Part shown: positions 7,608 to 15,015 of the stretch, in pieces
Layout: each line of letters begins with the position of its first letter
Numbering within the stretch: the stretch's first letter is position 1
Assembly: GCA_041628815.1 (NCBI GenBank)
Contig: JBFKOL010000066.1
Location: 1-15,909, forward strand
Origin: JBFKOL01 sp041628815
GTDB lineage: Bacteria; Bacteroidota; Bacteroidia; Chitinophagales; Saprospiraceae
DNA: 15,909 nt
Reading direction: 5' to 3'
Translations under genes and position numbers: made by a program
Notes under the pieces: generated by a model
The model's database searches: none
Seen by the model: only the letters and a program-made list of their open reading frames with translations
Told to the model about the DNA's origin: nothing

Positions 7608-8453
7608 ATGCAGATCATCATGTCGAGAAAGGGAATTGATTCGTCATCCCAGCGTGGAGGCCGACCCAATGTCCTGTATCAGGATAAGTTCTACCCCATA
7701 CCTGTCCCCAAGGTAGGCACTGGAATAAGATATGATGACCTGACTTTTACGGACGGACTCTCCTACCTTGCATTGATGAAAGATCTGGATATTAGCAGCT
7801 TCGACGAATGCGATCTCAACCCATTCTTTCCGCATCGGTTCAGCCCGCACATTTCAAGGAAATGGCCAGGTCTGATGGGTCAGGCGGGAGTTCCAAACGA
7901 TTTCTTGAAAAGACACGGTGTTAGACCAAGAGACTTGTTCCTCTTTTTCGGCTGGTTTGAAAGGGTTATTCTCAAGAATGGTCATTTTCGTTATGCCAAA
8001 GATTCGGAATATCCCACTGGGATGCATGTGATCTATGGATTTATGCAGGTAGGAAGGATCGTCGAGGTTGGAGAAGAACTTTCTGAACCTTGGATGGCAA
8101 ATCATCCACAATACATCCATCGTCATTCTTACAAACCGCCAAATACCTTATACATATCCCGAAAAATCCTTGACTTTGCACCTCTTTTGCCTGGTATGGG
8201 ATTGTTTCATTTTCACAAGGATCTGATCCTCACCAAACCAGGACAACCACGGTCCATATGGCGGCTTCCAGCCTGCCTATACAAATCGAATAAAGACGCT
8301 GAATTCCTGAAAAGTGCCCGGTGGACGAAAGATGGTAATAACCACTACCTCGTCAATGCCAATGTTCGCGCCCAGGAAATCGTCATTGCACGACCCGGTG
8401 AAAAGACATTGGATTGGGCGAAAATGTTAGTTCGGAAGTTTGGAAGGAGATGA
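7608..8453 (+). CDS. Nucleotide modification associated domain 3 (Nmad3)-like protein
   Basis: 281 residues. The whole length resembles Nmad3: it begins MQIIMSRKGIDSS (1-13), as family members begin with a hydrophobic strand and SRKG-x-DSS. RDLFLFFGWF (108-117), H-x-IYGFMQVG (140-149), HPQYIHRH (166-173), PNTLYIS (178-184), LTKPGQPRSIWRLP (208-221) and AQEIVI (255-260) follow. This N-terminal match fixes the ATG at 7608 over the one at 7620. Nmad3 was defined by comparative genomics from association with genes for modified or hypermodified DNA bases; its reaction is not established to my knowledge. No base-modification gene (TET/JBP, thymidylate synthase homologue, methylase) is in this window, so here it is an orphan. 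It is the only strong plus-strand gene, divergent from the VanZ-like gene and convergent with the DUF2177-type gene, which may indicate separate acquisition. Confidence 0.72.
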   Translation: MQIIMSRKGIDSSSQRGGRPNVLYQDKFYPIPVPKVGTGIRYDDLTFTDGLSYLALMKDLDISSFDECDLNPFFPHRFSPHISRKWPGLMGQAGVPNDFLKRHGVRPRDLFLFFGWFERVILKNGHFRYAKDSEYPTGMHVIYGFMQVGRIVEVGEELSEPWMANHPQYIHRHSYKPPNTLYISRKILDFAPLLPGMGLFHFHKDLILTKPGQPRSIWRLPACLYKSNKDAEFLKSARWTKDGNNHYLVNANVRAQEIVIARPGEKTLDWAKMLVRKFGRR

Positions 8454-8635
8454 GTCTTTAGATATCAGCTAGTGGTCGGTTTTAGTTTTAAGACGTCACT
8501 ATCCTCTTGTTTACTCTGCGAGTCCTCGGAAAGGTCCAATTATACCAAGCCTGAGTGAATTAGGAATTTTACGTCTTGTACGTGTCGCATCAGAAACGAA
8601 AATTACAACTCCGCGAATCTAATCACAGAAATCCA

Positions 8636-9031
8636 TCACAATCGCATGACTACGAGATAGGCAACACATGCACTCACCCCCGTCACGAACATTCCCCATA
8701 ATATATCAACGGCTACGACATGTAAAGGCCATCCAACAATCGTAGCGAGATTGGTCAGATCATACGTAGCATAGCACAATCCTCCTAACAAGCTTCCATT
8801 GATCAATGCCGTTTTCCAATTGGCGTCTTTCAATGCTGGCATCACCGCGAAATATACCACACCACCAAAATAGACGAGATAAAATATCGCACCTGCCCAT
8901 AACTTGAATTCAAGATTGATTACAGGGCCGAGTCGTTCCTGGTACATTTCTTTAGCCAATACCCCGAGCCATAAAGAGTCAAGGGCCAGAAACGATACAG
9001 CAATGGCGAGATATGTCAGAAAGGGTCGCAT
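8636..9031 (-). CDS. DUF2177-type membrane protein
   Basis: 131 residues from the ATG at 9031. A longer frame starts at 9097, but its extra 22 residues are unlike the family and would run up to an operator-like dyad, so I reject that start. Four membrane segments are visible: after MRPFLTYLAIAVSFLALDSLWLG; AGAIFYLVYFGGVVYFAVMPA; NGSLLGGLCYATYDLTNLAT; and the C-terminal VDILWGMFVTGVSACVAYLVV. The signatures LDSLWLG, YATYDLTN, GWPL and VDI-x-WG are those of DUF2177, a family of inner membrane proteins without known function. The gene stands alone between the convergent Nmad3-like gene and the gap upstream of rpsU. Confidence 0.78.
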   Translation of the reverse strand: MRPFLTYLAIAVSFLALDSLWLGVLAKEMYQERLGPVINLEFKLWAGAIFYLVYFGGVVYFAVMPALKDANWKTALINGSLLGGLCYATYDLTNLATIVGWPLHVVAVDILWGMFVTGVSACVAYLVVMRL

Positions 9032-9098
9032 GGTGTAAAGGTTTTTCACAATGATAATGGAAATGGGAAGAGAAGGGTTTAGTTTCCCGGTTGGCAAA

Positions 9099-9113
9099 TT
9101 GACAAATTGTCAA
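9099..9113. promoter_or_regulatory. Operator-like perfect dyad TTGACA-AAT-TGTCAA
   Basis: TTGACA (9099-9104) and TGTCAA (9108-9113) are perfect inverted repeats with a 3-base centre. This is a shape typical of MarR- or TetR-type operators. It lies about 70 bases upstream of the preferred start of the DUF2177-type gene. No regulator gene is adjacent. Confidence 0.4.
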
Positions 9114-9410
9114 GTAGCAGCGTTTGAGATTAAAGAGTGAACCGGTGATTATTTTGCTATTCTATTGATCGGTAGCAAGATGCTGCGAAAAGGCTGGATG
9201 CACGCCTAAACTGAAGTTTCGGCGTTAAGGCTATATTGGTTGTTGGTTGTTTGACCTCAAAATAAAATTATGCAATTCACTTCTCAAAAAATCACAAACA
9301 ACCATTAAGTTGGACGTCGACAGACGGTTGGATACTTCAGATCTAAAAATGAGCATGCACCCATAAGACCTTAAAGGGCACAACCAATCTTAGGTCTTAA
9401 TTCTGACTGT
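9114..9410. other. Noncoding region between rpsU and the DUF2177-type gene
   Basis: About 300 bases without a supportable gene. Apart from the dyad just before it and the hairpin at 9364-9399, I see only T/G-rich low-complexity bits (around 9237-9252) and no perfect TAnnTTTG on the minus strand. Confidence 0.5.
9364..9399 (-). terminator. Hairpin just past rpsU
   Basis: TAAGACCT (9364-9371) and AGGTCTTA (9392-9399) form a perfect 8-bp stem with a 20-base loop. It starts 11 bases after the rpsU stop in the direction of transcription. There is no adjacent U-tract; a T-rich stretch appears only about 15 bases later. It could end the rhlE-rpsU transcript or protect its 3' end. Confidence 0.4.
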
Positions 9411-9599
9411 CTAGTTATCCCCGAATTTTTCTTCGCGGTATTTGGCATTGAGAATTTCATTGCGACGTTGTACGGAGGGTTTGACATAGTGTTGGCGGGC
9501 CCTGACCTGCTTCTGGATTTGTACGTCGCGATGTTTACGCTTATAGCGCTTGATCATTCGATCGATGGTTTCTTCGTCTTTTCTGTTAATTACAATCAA
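9411..9599 (-). CDS. rpsU: 30S ribosomal protein bS21
   Basis: 62 residues, basic, with the bS21 pattern MIVI (1-4), IDRMIKRYKRKH (12-23), a run of Arg/Lys and FVKPS-type YVKPSVQRRNEIL (38-50), and a short Glu/Lys tail. bS21 binds the small subunit near the 3' end of 16S rRNA. In Bacteroidota, bS21 with bS18 and bS6 is known to help sequester the anti-Shine-Dalgarno sequence. The frame begins with TTG (9597-9599), because codons further upstream (ATT, TTC, AAA) offer no better start and family members begin MI-V/I-I at this point. The leader is A/T-rich and shows no GGAGG-like sequence. It lies 46 bases after rhlE and is probably co-transcribed with it. Confidence 0.9.
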   Translation of the reverse strand: MIVINRKDEETIDRMIKRYKRKHRDVQIQKQVRARQHYVKPSVQRRNEILNAKYREEKFGDN

Positions 9600-9645
9600 A
9601 ATGAATTTTTTTGTTAATGACTAAATGAACAACAATTCAGTTCGC

Positions 9646-10881
9646 TTAACGGTTCGCCGACCAGCGCTTTTGTGCAAAATAGGTCATCTTCCGGCGTTGT
9701 TTTTCTTTGTGCCAGGCTTTCTTTTCCTGATCAGTCATCGGGTTGTCGGTCTGGGGAAAGGGATGATCGTTGACCACCTCAATGCGTTGAGAGATCAACC
9801 GTTCGATGTTGCGAATGTAGATATTTTCTTCAGGTTCGCAAATTGATATGGCCATCCCGTTTTCACCCGCGCGGCCTGATCGGCCTATCCTGTGCACATA
9901 GGTTTCCGGCACATTGGGAATGTCGTAATTGAATACATAAGGCAATTTATCAATGTCTATCCCCCTGGCGGCTATATCGGTGGCAACAAGTACTCTTATT
10001 TTACCATTTTTAAACTGGTTAAGCGCCTTTTGCCTTTGATTTTGGCCTTTGTCACCATGCAAGGCCTCGGATATTATATTTTTCTTTTTCAGTATCCTGG
10101 CCAATTTGTCAGCGCCCCTTTTGGTACGTGTGAATAATAAAACTTGGTCGATCGATTCATCACGAAGAATATAAAATAGCAGATCCTTTTTGGTTGCGCG
10201 ATTTGTCATGTAGACCACCTGATCCACCATATCGGCTGTTGACGAATTGGGATGAACCTCTATTTTTACGGGATCCTTCAGAATACGTTGGGACAGCTCG
10301 ACAATATTATCTGGCATGGTTGCAGAGAAAAACAGCGACTGACGTTGGTCAGGAATCAATTTCAAGAGTTTCTTGATATCGTGTATAAAACCCATATCGA
10401 GCATACGATCCGCTTCGTCGAGGACAAACAATTTGATATAGTCAAGACTTATAAAACCCTGCCCGATGAGATCCAGTAATCGTCCGGGCGTGGCTACGAG
10501 CAAATCCACGCCTTTATTCAGTCTTTCGACTTGTCTGTATTGATTGACACCACCGAATACAACGGTATGCCGCACACGGGTATATTTTGCGTACTGGCGG
10601 ATGTTATCATCAATCTGTATGGCCAATTCCCGTGTAGGGGTCACGATCAAAGCTTTCAGATAATGGTCTTTTTCGGTTTTCTTGATTTCATCAATCATTT
10701 GAATGATCGGTAGTGCAAATGCAGCCGTTTTACCTGTGCCTGTCTGGGCAGTCCCTAGGATATCTTTTTGATCTAACACCAATGGAATTGCCTGTTGCTG
10801 AATGGGTGTAGGACTTACGTATTTCTTGTCGCGTAAAGCCCGCAATAATGGCTCAGCGACCTGTAATTCTTTAAAGGTCAT
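9646..10881 (-). CDS. rhlE: DEAD-box ATP-dependent RNA helicase, RhlE type
   Basis: 411 residues with every DEAD-box motif: Q motif (F3, SPTPIQQQAIP 23-33), motif I AQTGTGKT (45-52), Ia PTRELA (82-87), Ib TPGR (131-134), II DEAD (155-158), III SAT (186-188) and IV LLFTRTK (248-254). Motif V is VLVATDIAARGIDI (297-310) and VI is HRIGRSGRAG (330-339). The protein unwinds short RNA duplexes with ATP; RhlE-type members act in ribosome assembly and in RNA decay or cold adaptation. The C-terminal extension is short and basic (HKEKQRRKMT...KRW), as in compact RhlE proteins. It is followed by rpsU, which fits a ribosome-related role. A perfect -7 element lies about 60 bases upstream. The subfamily name is less certain than the family. 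Confidence 0.92.
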   Translation of the reverse strand: MTFKELQVAEPLLRALRDKKYVSPTPIQQQAIPLVLDQKDILGTAQTGTGKTAAFALPIIQMIDEIKKTEKDHYLKALIVTPTRELAIQIDDNIRQYAKYTRVRHTVVFGGVNQYRQVERLNKGVDLLVATPGRLLDLIGQGFISLDYIKLFVLDEADRMLDMGFIHDIKKLLKLIPDQRQSLFFSATMPDNIVELSQRILKDPVKIEVHPNSSTADMVDQVVYMTNRATKKDLLFYILRDESIDQVLLFTRTKRGADKLARILKKKNIISEALHGDKGQNQRQKALNQFKNGKIRVLVATDIAARGIDIDKLPYVFNYDIPNVPETYVHRIGRSGRAGENGMAISICEPEENIYIRNIERLISQRIEVVNDHPFPQTDNPMTDQEKKAWHKEKQRRKMTYFAQKRWSANR

Positions 10882-10942
10882 AATCGGTTTTTCTCTGACT
10901 TAAATCTATTGAAGAAAAAAGGGCGAGTATTAAATAATGGGT

Positions 10943-10950
10943 CAAAGATA
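10943..10950 (-). promoter_or_regulatory. Bacteroidota-type -7 promoter element for rhlE-rpsU
   Basis: On the minus strand this reads TATCTTTG, a perfect match to TAnnTTTG, 61 bases upstream of the rhlE ATG and just past the stop of the GIY-YIG-like gene. A TTG about 23 bases further upstream is a loose -33 candidate. It should give a leader of roughly 50 bases and make rhlE-rpsU separate from the rtcB operon. Confidence 0.5.
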
Positions 10951-10972
10951 CGTAATATTTAAGAATTCTGTA

Positions 10973-11341
10973 TCAATTCCACCAGACTGCATACCCTTGC
11001 CGCCGCAGCCGTTCGGCAAGCCTGCGCTCAAGTGATCTGGCGTCACCAAGAGTCAAGGGATTCAGATGGGCGTACAAACTCGGTCTGAGATAGCGCCCAT
11101 ACCGCTCCACCACCCAGGAAGAAATCTTGACACCTCGCTTGCTACGGGCACCGTTAAGATGCTTATTAAGACGAGCCTTAGGTGTAAGCGAGGACATGCC
11201 TACATAAAGACACTCCCTGAGACCCTTGAAATGTGGATTTGCCTGGCGAAATTTCCAGGAATCAGTCCAAATGCGTCTGTCCAGTTCAACCACATAGACA
11301 TGGTGACGTTTATTTTTATTTTGCTGAGAGCGCTCCGACAT
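10973..11341 (-). CDS. Small GIY-YIG-like nuclease domain protein
   Basis: 122 residues from the ATG at 11341; a TTG two codons earlier (11347) is the longer alternative. Numbered from that TTG, VYV (17-19) is in the GIY position, LYVG (47-50) in the YIG position, KAR (57-59) holds the conserved catalytic Arg, H63 follows, and E107 in ARSLERRLAERL is in the place of the catalytic Glu. LRPSLY and NPLT are typical of a divergent GIY-YIG subgroup. Family members cut DNA (or occasionally RNA) one strand at a time through these residues. It is a stand-alone domain with a basic tail, RLRRQGYAVW, and no extra DNA-binding module. It lies 58 bases after rtcB on the same strand, so it may take part in the same nucleic acid repair process; this is inference from context only. 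Confidence 0.7.
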   Translation of the reverse strand: MSERSQQNKNKRHHVYVVELDRRIWTDSWKFRQANPHFKGLRECLYVGMSSLTPKARLNKHLNGARSKRGVKISSWVVERYGRYLRPSLYAHLNPLTLGDARSLERRLAERLRRQGYAVWWN

Positions 11342-11399
11342 TTCCAAAGGTTCGTCTTTGGTACTGCAAAAATGACACCATATCCGTCGACCTTCGCTC

Positions 11400-12842
11400 T
11401 TATCCCTTGATCACCGAAACAGGTTTCAATTTTGCTACTTTTAACGCAATCCCAGCACGGTGAACAGTTTCCACAACCAGATTGACATTTTTGTAGGCTA
11501 TAGGGGCTTCTTCGGCTATACCCTTGAACGAGCCCGCAGTTAAAAATATGCCTCTTTCCCTCAATTTACGTTGCAATCCGGGTGCGTCGACCTGCCGCTT
11601 TGCCGCTCTACGCGACATACGACGACCTGCACCATGACAGCAGGAGCCAAAGGAAAGCTCCCTGCTTTTCTGGGTTCCGACAAGCACATACGATTCAGTA
11701 CCCATGCTGCCGGGTATGAGCACGGGCTGACCAATATGCCTGAACGCCTCGGGGAGCTCATGATAACCCGGACCGTAAGCCCTTGTTGCACCCTTGCGGT
11801 GAACGATCACTTTTTGCTCTTTTCCATTCATCCCATAAGATTCTATCTTGGCAATATTATGCGCCACATCATACAATAATCGCGGTGGAGTCACTCCTTT
11901 CCCAAATACACTTTTCCATGCTTTCCGCACCTCCCAAGAGACCACCTCCCTGTTGCACCACGCAAAGTTGGCCGCGGCACACATGGCCTTGAAGTAACTT
12001 TGACCTTCCCCGGAGTTAAATGGCACGCAAGCTAATTCGCGATCCGGCAATTGAATGCCGTAATTCTGCATAACATTGACCATGAGCCGGATGTAGTCCG
12101 TCGCCACCTGGTGACCCAGGCCTCGCGAACCTGTATGTATCAGGATTACCAACTGTCCTTTTTGAAGACCAAATGCCTCACATGCATCGGTGTGAAATAA
12201 TTCGTCCACCACGTCCACTTCCACAAAATGGTTGCCCGCCCCGATGGTGCCCAACTGGTCTCGACCCCGCTGCTTGGCACGTTCCGATACCATGGAGGGG
12301 TCGGCTTCGGTGAGACAACCATGGCTCTCGATATGCTCAAGGTCTTCTTTGAATCCTTTGCCGTTTTCCACTGCCCATGCTGCTCCCCCGGTAAGAACAG
12401 CATCCATTTCTTTTGGTGACAATACGATTTGGCCACCTTTACCTATACCGGATGGCACCTGGCGAAATAGTTCTCCAGATAACGCCTCCATCTTGTCTTT
12501 TACATCCTCATAACGAAGATCCGATACCATCAGTCGAACACCACAGTTGATGTCATACCCAATACCACCGGGAGAAATCACTCCATGAGGATAGGCGGTT
12601 GCTGCCACTCCTCCGATCGGGAATCCATAGCCCTCATGAACATCGGGCATTACCATACTTGCTTTGACAATACCGGGAAGAGTGGCTACATTGACGAGTT
12701 GATCCAATGACCGGTCAGCCAAGACATCGTCAAGTACCTCCTCCAGGGCAAATACCCAGGCGGGTACACGCATATCCTTCCTGAAGGTCCTGGGAATCTC
12801 CCAGCGATAAGGATCGAGGGGTACAAGCTGTGATTTTTTCAT
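11400..12842 (-). CDS. rtcB: RNA-splicing ligase RtcB
   Basis: 480 residues, full length for the family. RtcB joins RNA 3'-phosphate or 2',3'-cyclic phosphate ends to 5'-OH ends using GTP and Mn. Visible landmarks are PDVHEGYGFPIGG (66-78), GGIGYDINCGVRL (92-104) with metal ligands D97 and C100, GAGNHFVEV (201-209) with H205, IHTGSRGLGHQ (235-245) with H236, and YDVAHNI (324-330) with H328. HRKGATRAY and GSMGTESYV follow, and CCHGAGRRMSR (401-411) contains the guanylylated His at 403. All expected catalytic residues are present. The start lies 9 bases after the stop of the archease gene, whose product is the known activator of RtcB turnover. In bacteria the pair is linked to repair of RNA broken by ribotoxins or stress; here it sits between nrdJ and a GIY-YIG-like gene. 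Confidence 0.96.
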   Translation of the reverse strand: MKKSQLVPLDPYRWEIPRTFRKDMRVPAWVFALEEVLDDVLADRSLDQLVNVATLPGIVKASMVMPDVHEGYGFPIGGVAATAYPHGVISPGGIGYDINCGVRLMVSDLRYEDVKDKMEALSGELFRQVPSGIGKGGQIVLSPKEMDAVLTGGAAWAVENGKGFKEDLEHIESHGCLTEADPSMVSERAKQRGRDQLGTIGAGNHFVEVDVVDELFHTDACEAFGLQKGQLVILIHTGSRGLGHQVATDYIRLMVNVMQNYGIQLPDRELACVPFNSGEGQSYFKAMCAAANFAWCNREVVSWEVRKAWKSVFGKGVTPPRLLYDVAHNIAKIESYGMNGKEQKVIVHRKGATRAYGPGYHELPEAFRHIGQPVLIPGSMGTESYVLVGTQKSRELSFGSCCHGAGRRMSRRAAKRQVDAPGLQRKLRERGIFLTAGSFKGIAEEAPIAYKNVNLVVETVHRAGIALKVAKLKPVSVIKG

Positions 12843-12851
12843 AGGGATCCA

Positions 12852-13268
12852 TTATATATCAATAATAAACACGGTCTCCCACCTTCCTGACTCGTTCAAT
12901 CGTACATCGGCCTCATGGTAGGTGACCGCCTTGATATCTTCATCAAATCCGTTGACCACCTGGCCATGTACCGTTGCACTGACCGATCGCTCGGTCAATT
13001 CCCGAAATTCCAACCTGTAAAATATTGACTTCTCTACATAGGACAGGGTCAGCACTTCAGAAAGGAAATCTACAAATAATGAAGTCGCATTGGCCGATTT
13101 AAAATCAATATCATGAATGACCTCCGTCTCGCCCGAGTCGCGCTGAAAACCCGGTGACAAGATTCCAGCAATCGCAGAAGCACCCGCCCTGAAAAGTTCT
13201 TCCAGGCTAGTGCCTTCTACTTTAATCCTGATGTCAGCCGTATGGGGAAGAATTTCTATGTTTTTCAT
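12852..13268 (-). CDS. Archease (RtcB activator)
   Basis: 138 residues from the ATG at 13268. The frame stays open upstream to 13451, but that part overlaps nrdJ and looks like out-of-frame coding, whereas MKNIEILPHTADIRI is the normal archease N-terminus. Visible features are HTADI (9-13), with D12 a likely metal ligand, the helix SLEELFRAGASAIAGIL (21-37), the central LFVDFLSEVL (64-73), and the C-terminal KAVTYHEADV (113-122), with H118 likely a ligand. The protein ends in FIIDI, with D137 in the usual terminal Asp place. Archease speeds RtcB guanylylation and gives it multiple turnover. It is 16 bases past the nrdJ stop and 9 before rtcB, so all three are surely one transcript. Confidence 0.93.
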   Translation of the reverse strand: MKNIEILPHTADIRIKVEGTSLEELFRAGASAIAGILSPGFQRDSGETEVIHDIDFKSANATSLFVDFLSEVLTLSYVEKSIFYRLEFRELTERSVSATVHGQVVNGFDEDIKAVTYHEADVRLNESGRWETVFIIDI

Positions 13269-13284
13269 TTTTTGAAATTGCGAT

Positions 13285-15015
13285 TCAACATTTTTCAATA
13301 CTGCAGCCCCGGTGAAAGACCTGGTCAGTCTTGCTTCCCCAGCGATAGATCGTGATTCCCTTGGCTCCCCCTTTCCACGCAGTAAAGTAAATTTCTGAAA
13401 CATCGTCGACTGAAGCTCCCTCGTGTAAGTTGATGGTTTTGGAAACGGCATTGTCGGTATGCTGCTGAAATGCCAATTGGTGCCTCAGATGATAGGACCA
13501 GGGAATTTCAAGGGCCGTCTGAAAAAGTTGTCTATTCCTTTCCGGGAGATGGTCAGGCCAATCCGACAAAGTGCCATTCTCTTTAATATGCACACCCAAT
13601 TTGTTGGACCAACAGCCTTCCTCCTTCATCCGGTCAACAAACAACGCGTTCATCGCGGACAGTGATCGTCCTTCCAGAATCCCCGATCTTGTATAGGCCA
13701 ATGCAAATAGAGGTTCAATAGAAAACGAAGTGCCAGCTATAGTCGCAATACTTCCCGTCGGAGCTATACTTGTACTGGCAGCATTGCGCAATGGCGATTT
13801 GCCAGTGTGAATACTACGATTGAAATTGGGAAACTCCCCACGCTCCCGGGCAAGTTCCCGGGAAACCTCACCACTCTTTTCGGTTATGAATTGCATCAGT
13901 TTTCCGGCAAGTTCGACTCCTTCTTCGGATGCATATGGTATTCCCAATAAAATCAACATTTCTGCCCAACCCATAACACCCAGCCCAATTTTTCTGTTTG
14001 CCTTGGTGATACTGCATATTTCGGGCAGTGGATACGTGTTTACCTCGATGACGTTGTCAAGAAATCGGACGGCCACCTCTATGGTGCTGCCAAGTTTATA
14101 CCAGTCAACCGAGTGCTTCTCATTGATTTTCTTAACCATATGGGAAAGATTGATAGATCCGAGATTACAGCTCTCATAATCCAACAAGGGGAGTTCGCCA
14201 CATGGATTGGTAGCACGTATAGTTCCGAGAGCTGGAGTGGGGTTAAACAGATTGATGGTATCAACAAACAAAAGCCCGGGATCTCCTGTCTGCCACGCCT
14301 GTGTTACAATCATATGCCATAGCTTTTCCGCATCAATTGTTCGTCCGTTGGTGGATAATGCAGGATGGGACAAAACCCACTTTTTTTTGGCCAGCACCGC
14401 TTCCATAAAGCGATCGGTAACACCGACACTTATGTTGAAATTGCGCAACTTTTCATCCTGTGTTTTGGCGTGCACAAAATCAACTATGTCCGGGTGATCC
14501 ACATCCAAAACCGCCATATTGGCTCCGCGCCGTTTGCCGCCTTGTCTTACCACTTCGGTTGCTTCGTTGAACATTTGCATGAAGCGAACAGGTCCAGAAG
14601 AAACACCGGTTTTACTGTTTACAAGACTGCCACGGGGGCGGATCGAAGAAAAGTTAAATCCTGTGCCTCCACCACTTTGATGAATGAGTGCGGCATGTTT
14701 CAATGTCGAAAAAATGCCATGCAGACTGTCTTCTATTGGAAGGACAAAGCACGCACTGAGCTGACCTGCCGGCAGACCTGCATTCATCAGTGTCGGAGAA
14801 TTGGGCAGGAAATCGAGATCACACAATGTCTCGAGAAAACGTCGCTCCCAAAGCTTTCGTTTTTCATGCCCACCCCACTGTTGCTCTGCTCCGGCAATAT
14901 GGTTCGCCACACGCTCAAACATCTGCTCTGGCGACTCTATGACTCTACCGTTTCGATCCTGTTGCAGGTACCGGCTTTCGAGAATTTCGTACGCTTCGTG
15001 GGTAATTGTTTGCAT
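13285..15015 (-). CDS. nrdJ: Adenosylcobalamin-dependent (class II) ribonucleotide reductase
   Basis: 576 residues. It reduces ribonucleotides to deoxyribonucleotides using a thiyl radical made from adenosylcobalamin. Landmarks are FLPNSPTLMNAG (69-80), LSAC with C89, SGGGTGFNFS (114-123), a VRQGGKRRGANMA loop (156-168), NPCGELPLLDYESCNLGSINL (270-290) with C272 and C283 at the usual 11-residue spacing, PTGSIATIAG (419-428), and KGITIYRWGS (552-561). N270, C272 and E274 are the expected active-site trio. There is no N-terminal ATP cone. The tail ends GCSIEKC, giving a C571/C576 pair for re-reduction; this is shorter than many relatives of 640 residues or more. The ATG at 15015 has no close ribosome binding site, only AAGGAGG about 40 bases upstream. 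It heads the nrdJ-archease-rtcB run. Confidence 0.94.
   Translation of the reverse strand: MQTITHEAYEILESRYLQQDRNGRVIESPEQMFERVANHIAGAEQQWGGHEKRKLWERRFLETLCDLDFLPNSPTLMNAGLPAGQLSACFVLPIEDSLHGIFSTLKHAALIHQSGGGTGFNFSSIRPRGSLVNSKTGVSSGPVRFMQMFNEATEVVRQGGKRRGANMAVLDVDHPDIVDFVHAKTQDEKLRNFNISVGVTDRFMEAVLAKKKWVLSHPALSTNGRTIDAEKLWHMIVTQAWQTGDPGLLFVDTINLFNPTPALGTIRATNPCGELPLLDYESCNLGSINLSHMVKKINEKHSVDWYKLGSTIEVAVRFLDNVIEVNTYPLPEICSITKANRKIGLGVMGWAEMLILLGIPYASEEGVELAGKLMQFITEKSGEVSRELARERGEFPNFNRSIHTGKSPLRNAASTSIAPTGSIATIAGTSFSIEPLFALAYTRSGILEGRSLSAMNALFVDRMKEEGCWSNKLGVHIKENGTLSDWPDHLPERNRQLFQTALEIPWSYHLRHQLAFQQHTDNAVSKTINLHEGASVDDVSEIYFTAWKGGAKGITIYRWGSKTDQVFHRGCSIEKC

Noticed and set aside
8490..8577. 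AAGACGT / ACGTCTT inverted repeat between the convergent Nmad3-like and DUF2177-type genes
   Set aside because: Arms are only 7 bp and 74 bases apart with no U-tract; not persuasive as a terminator.
9032..9097. Upstream start for the DUF2177-type gene
   Set aside because: The extra residues are not family-like, and the start would come within 2 bases of an operator-like dyad.
12852..13451. Longer archease reading frame starting at 13451
   Set aside because: The extra 61 residues overlap nrdJ and look like out-of-frame coding; the family N-terminus begins at the ATG at 13268.
14381..14388. A8 run in nrdJ containing the heptamer A-AAA-AAG in slippery phase
   Set aside because: It resembles a dnaX-type slip site, but there is no evident downstream hairpin or functional short product, and Lys-rich codon runs give this by chance.
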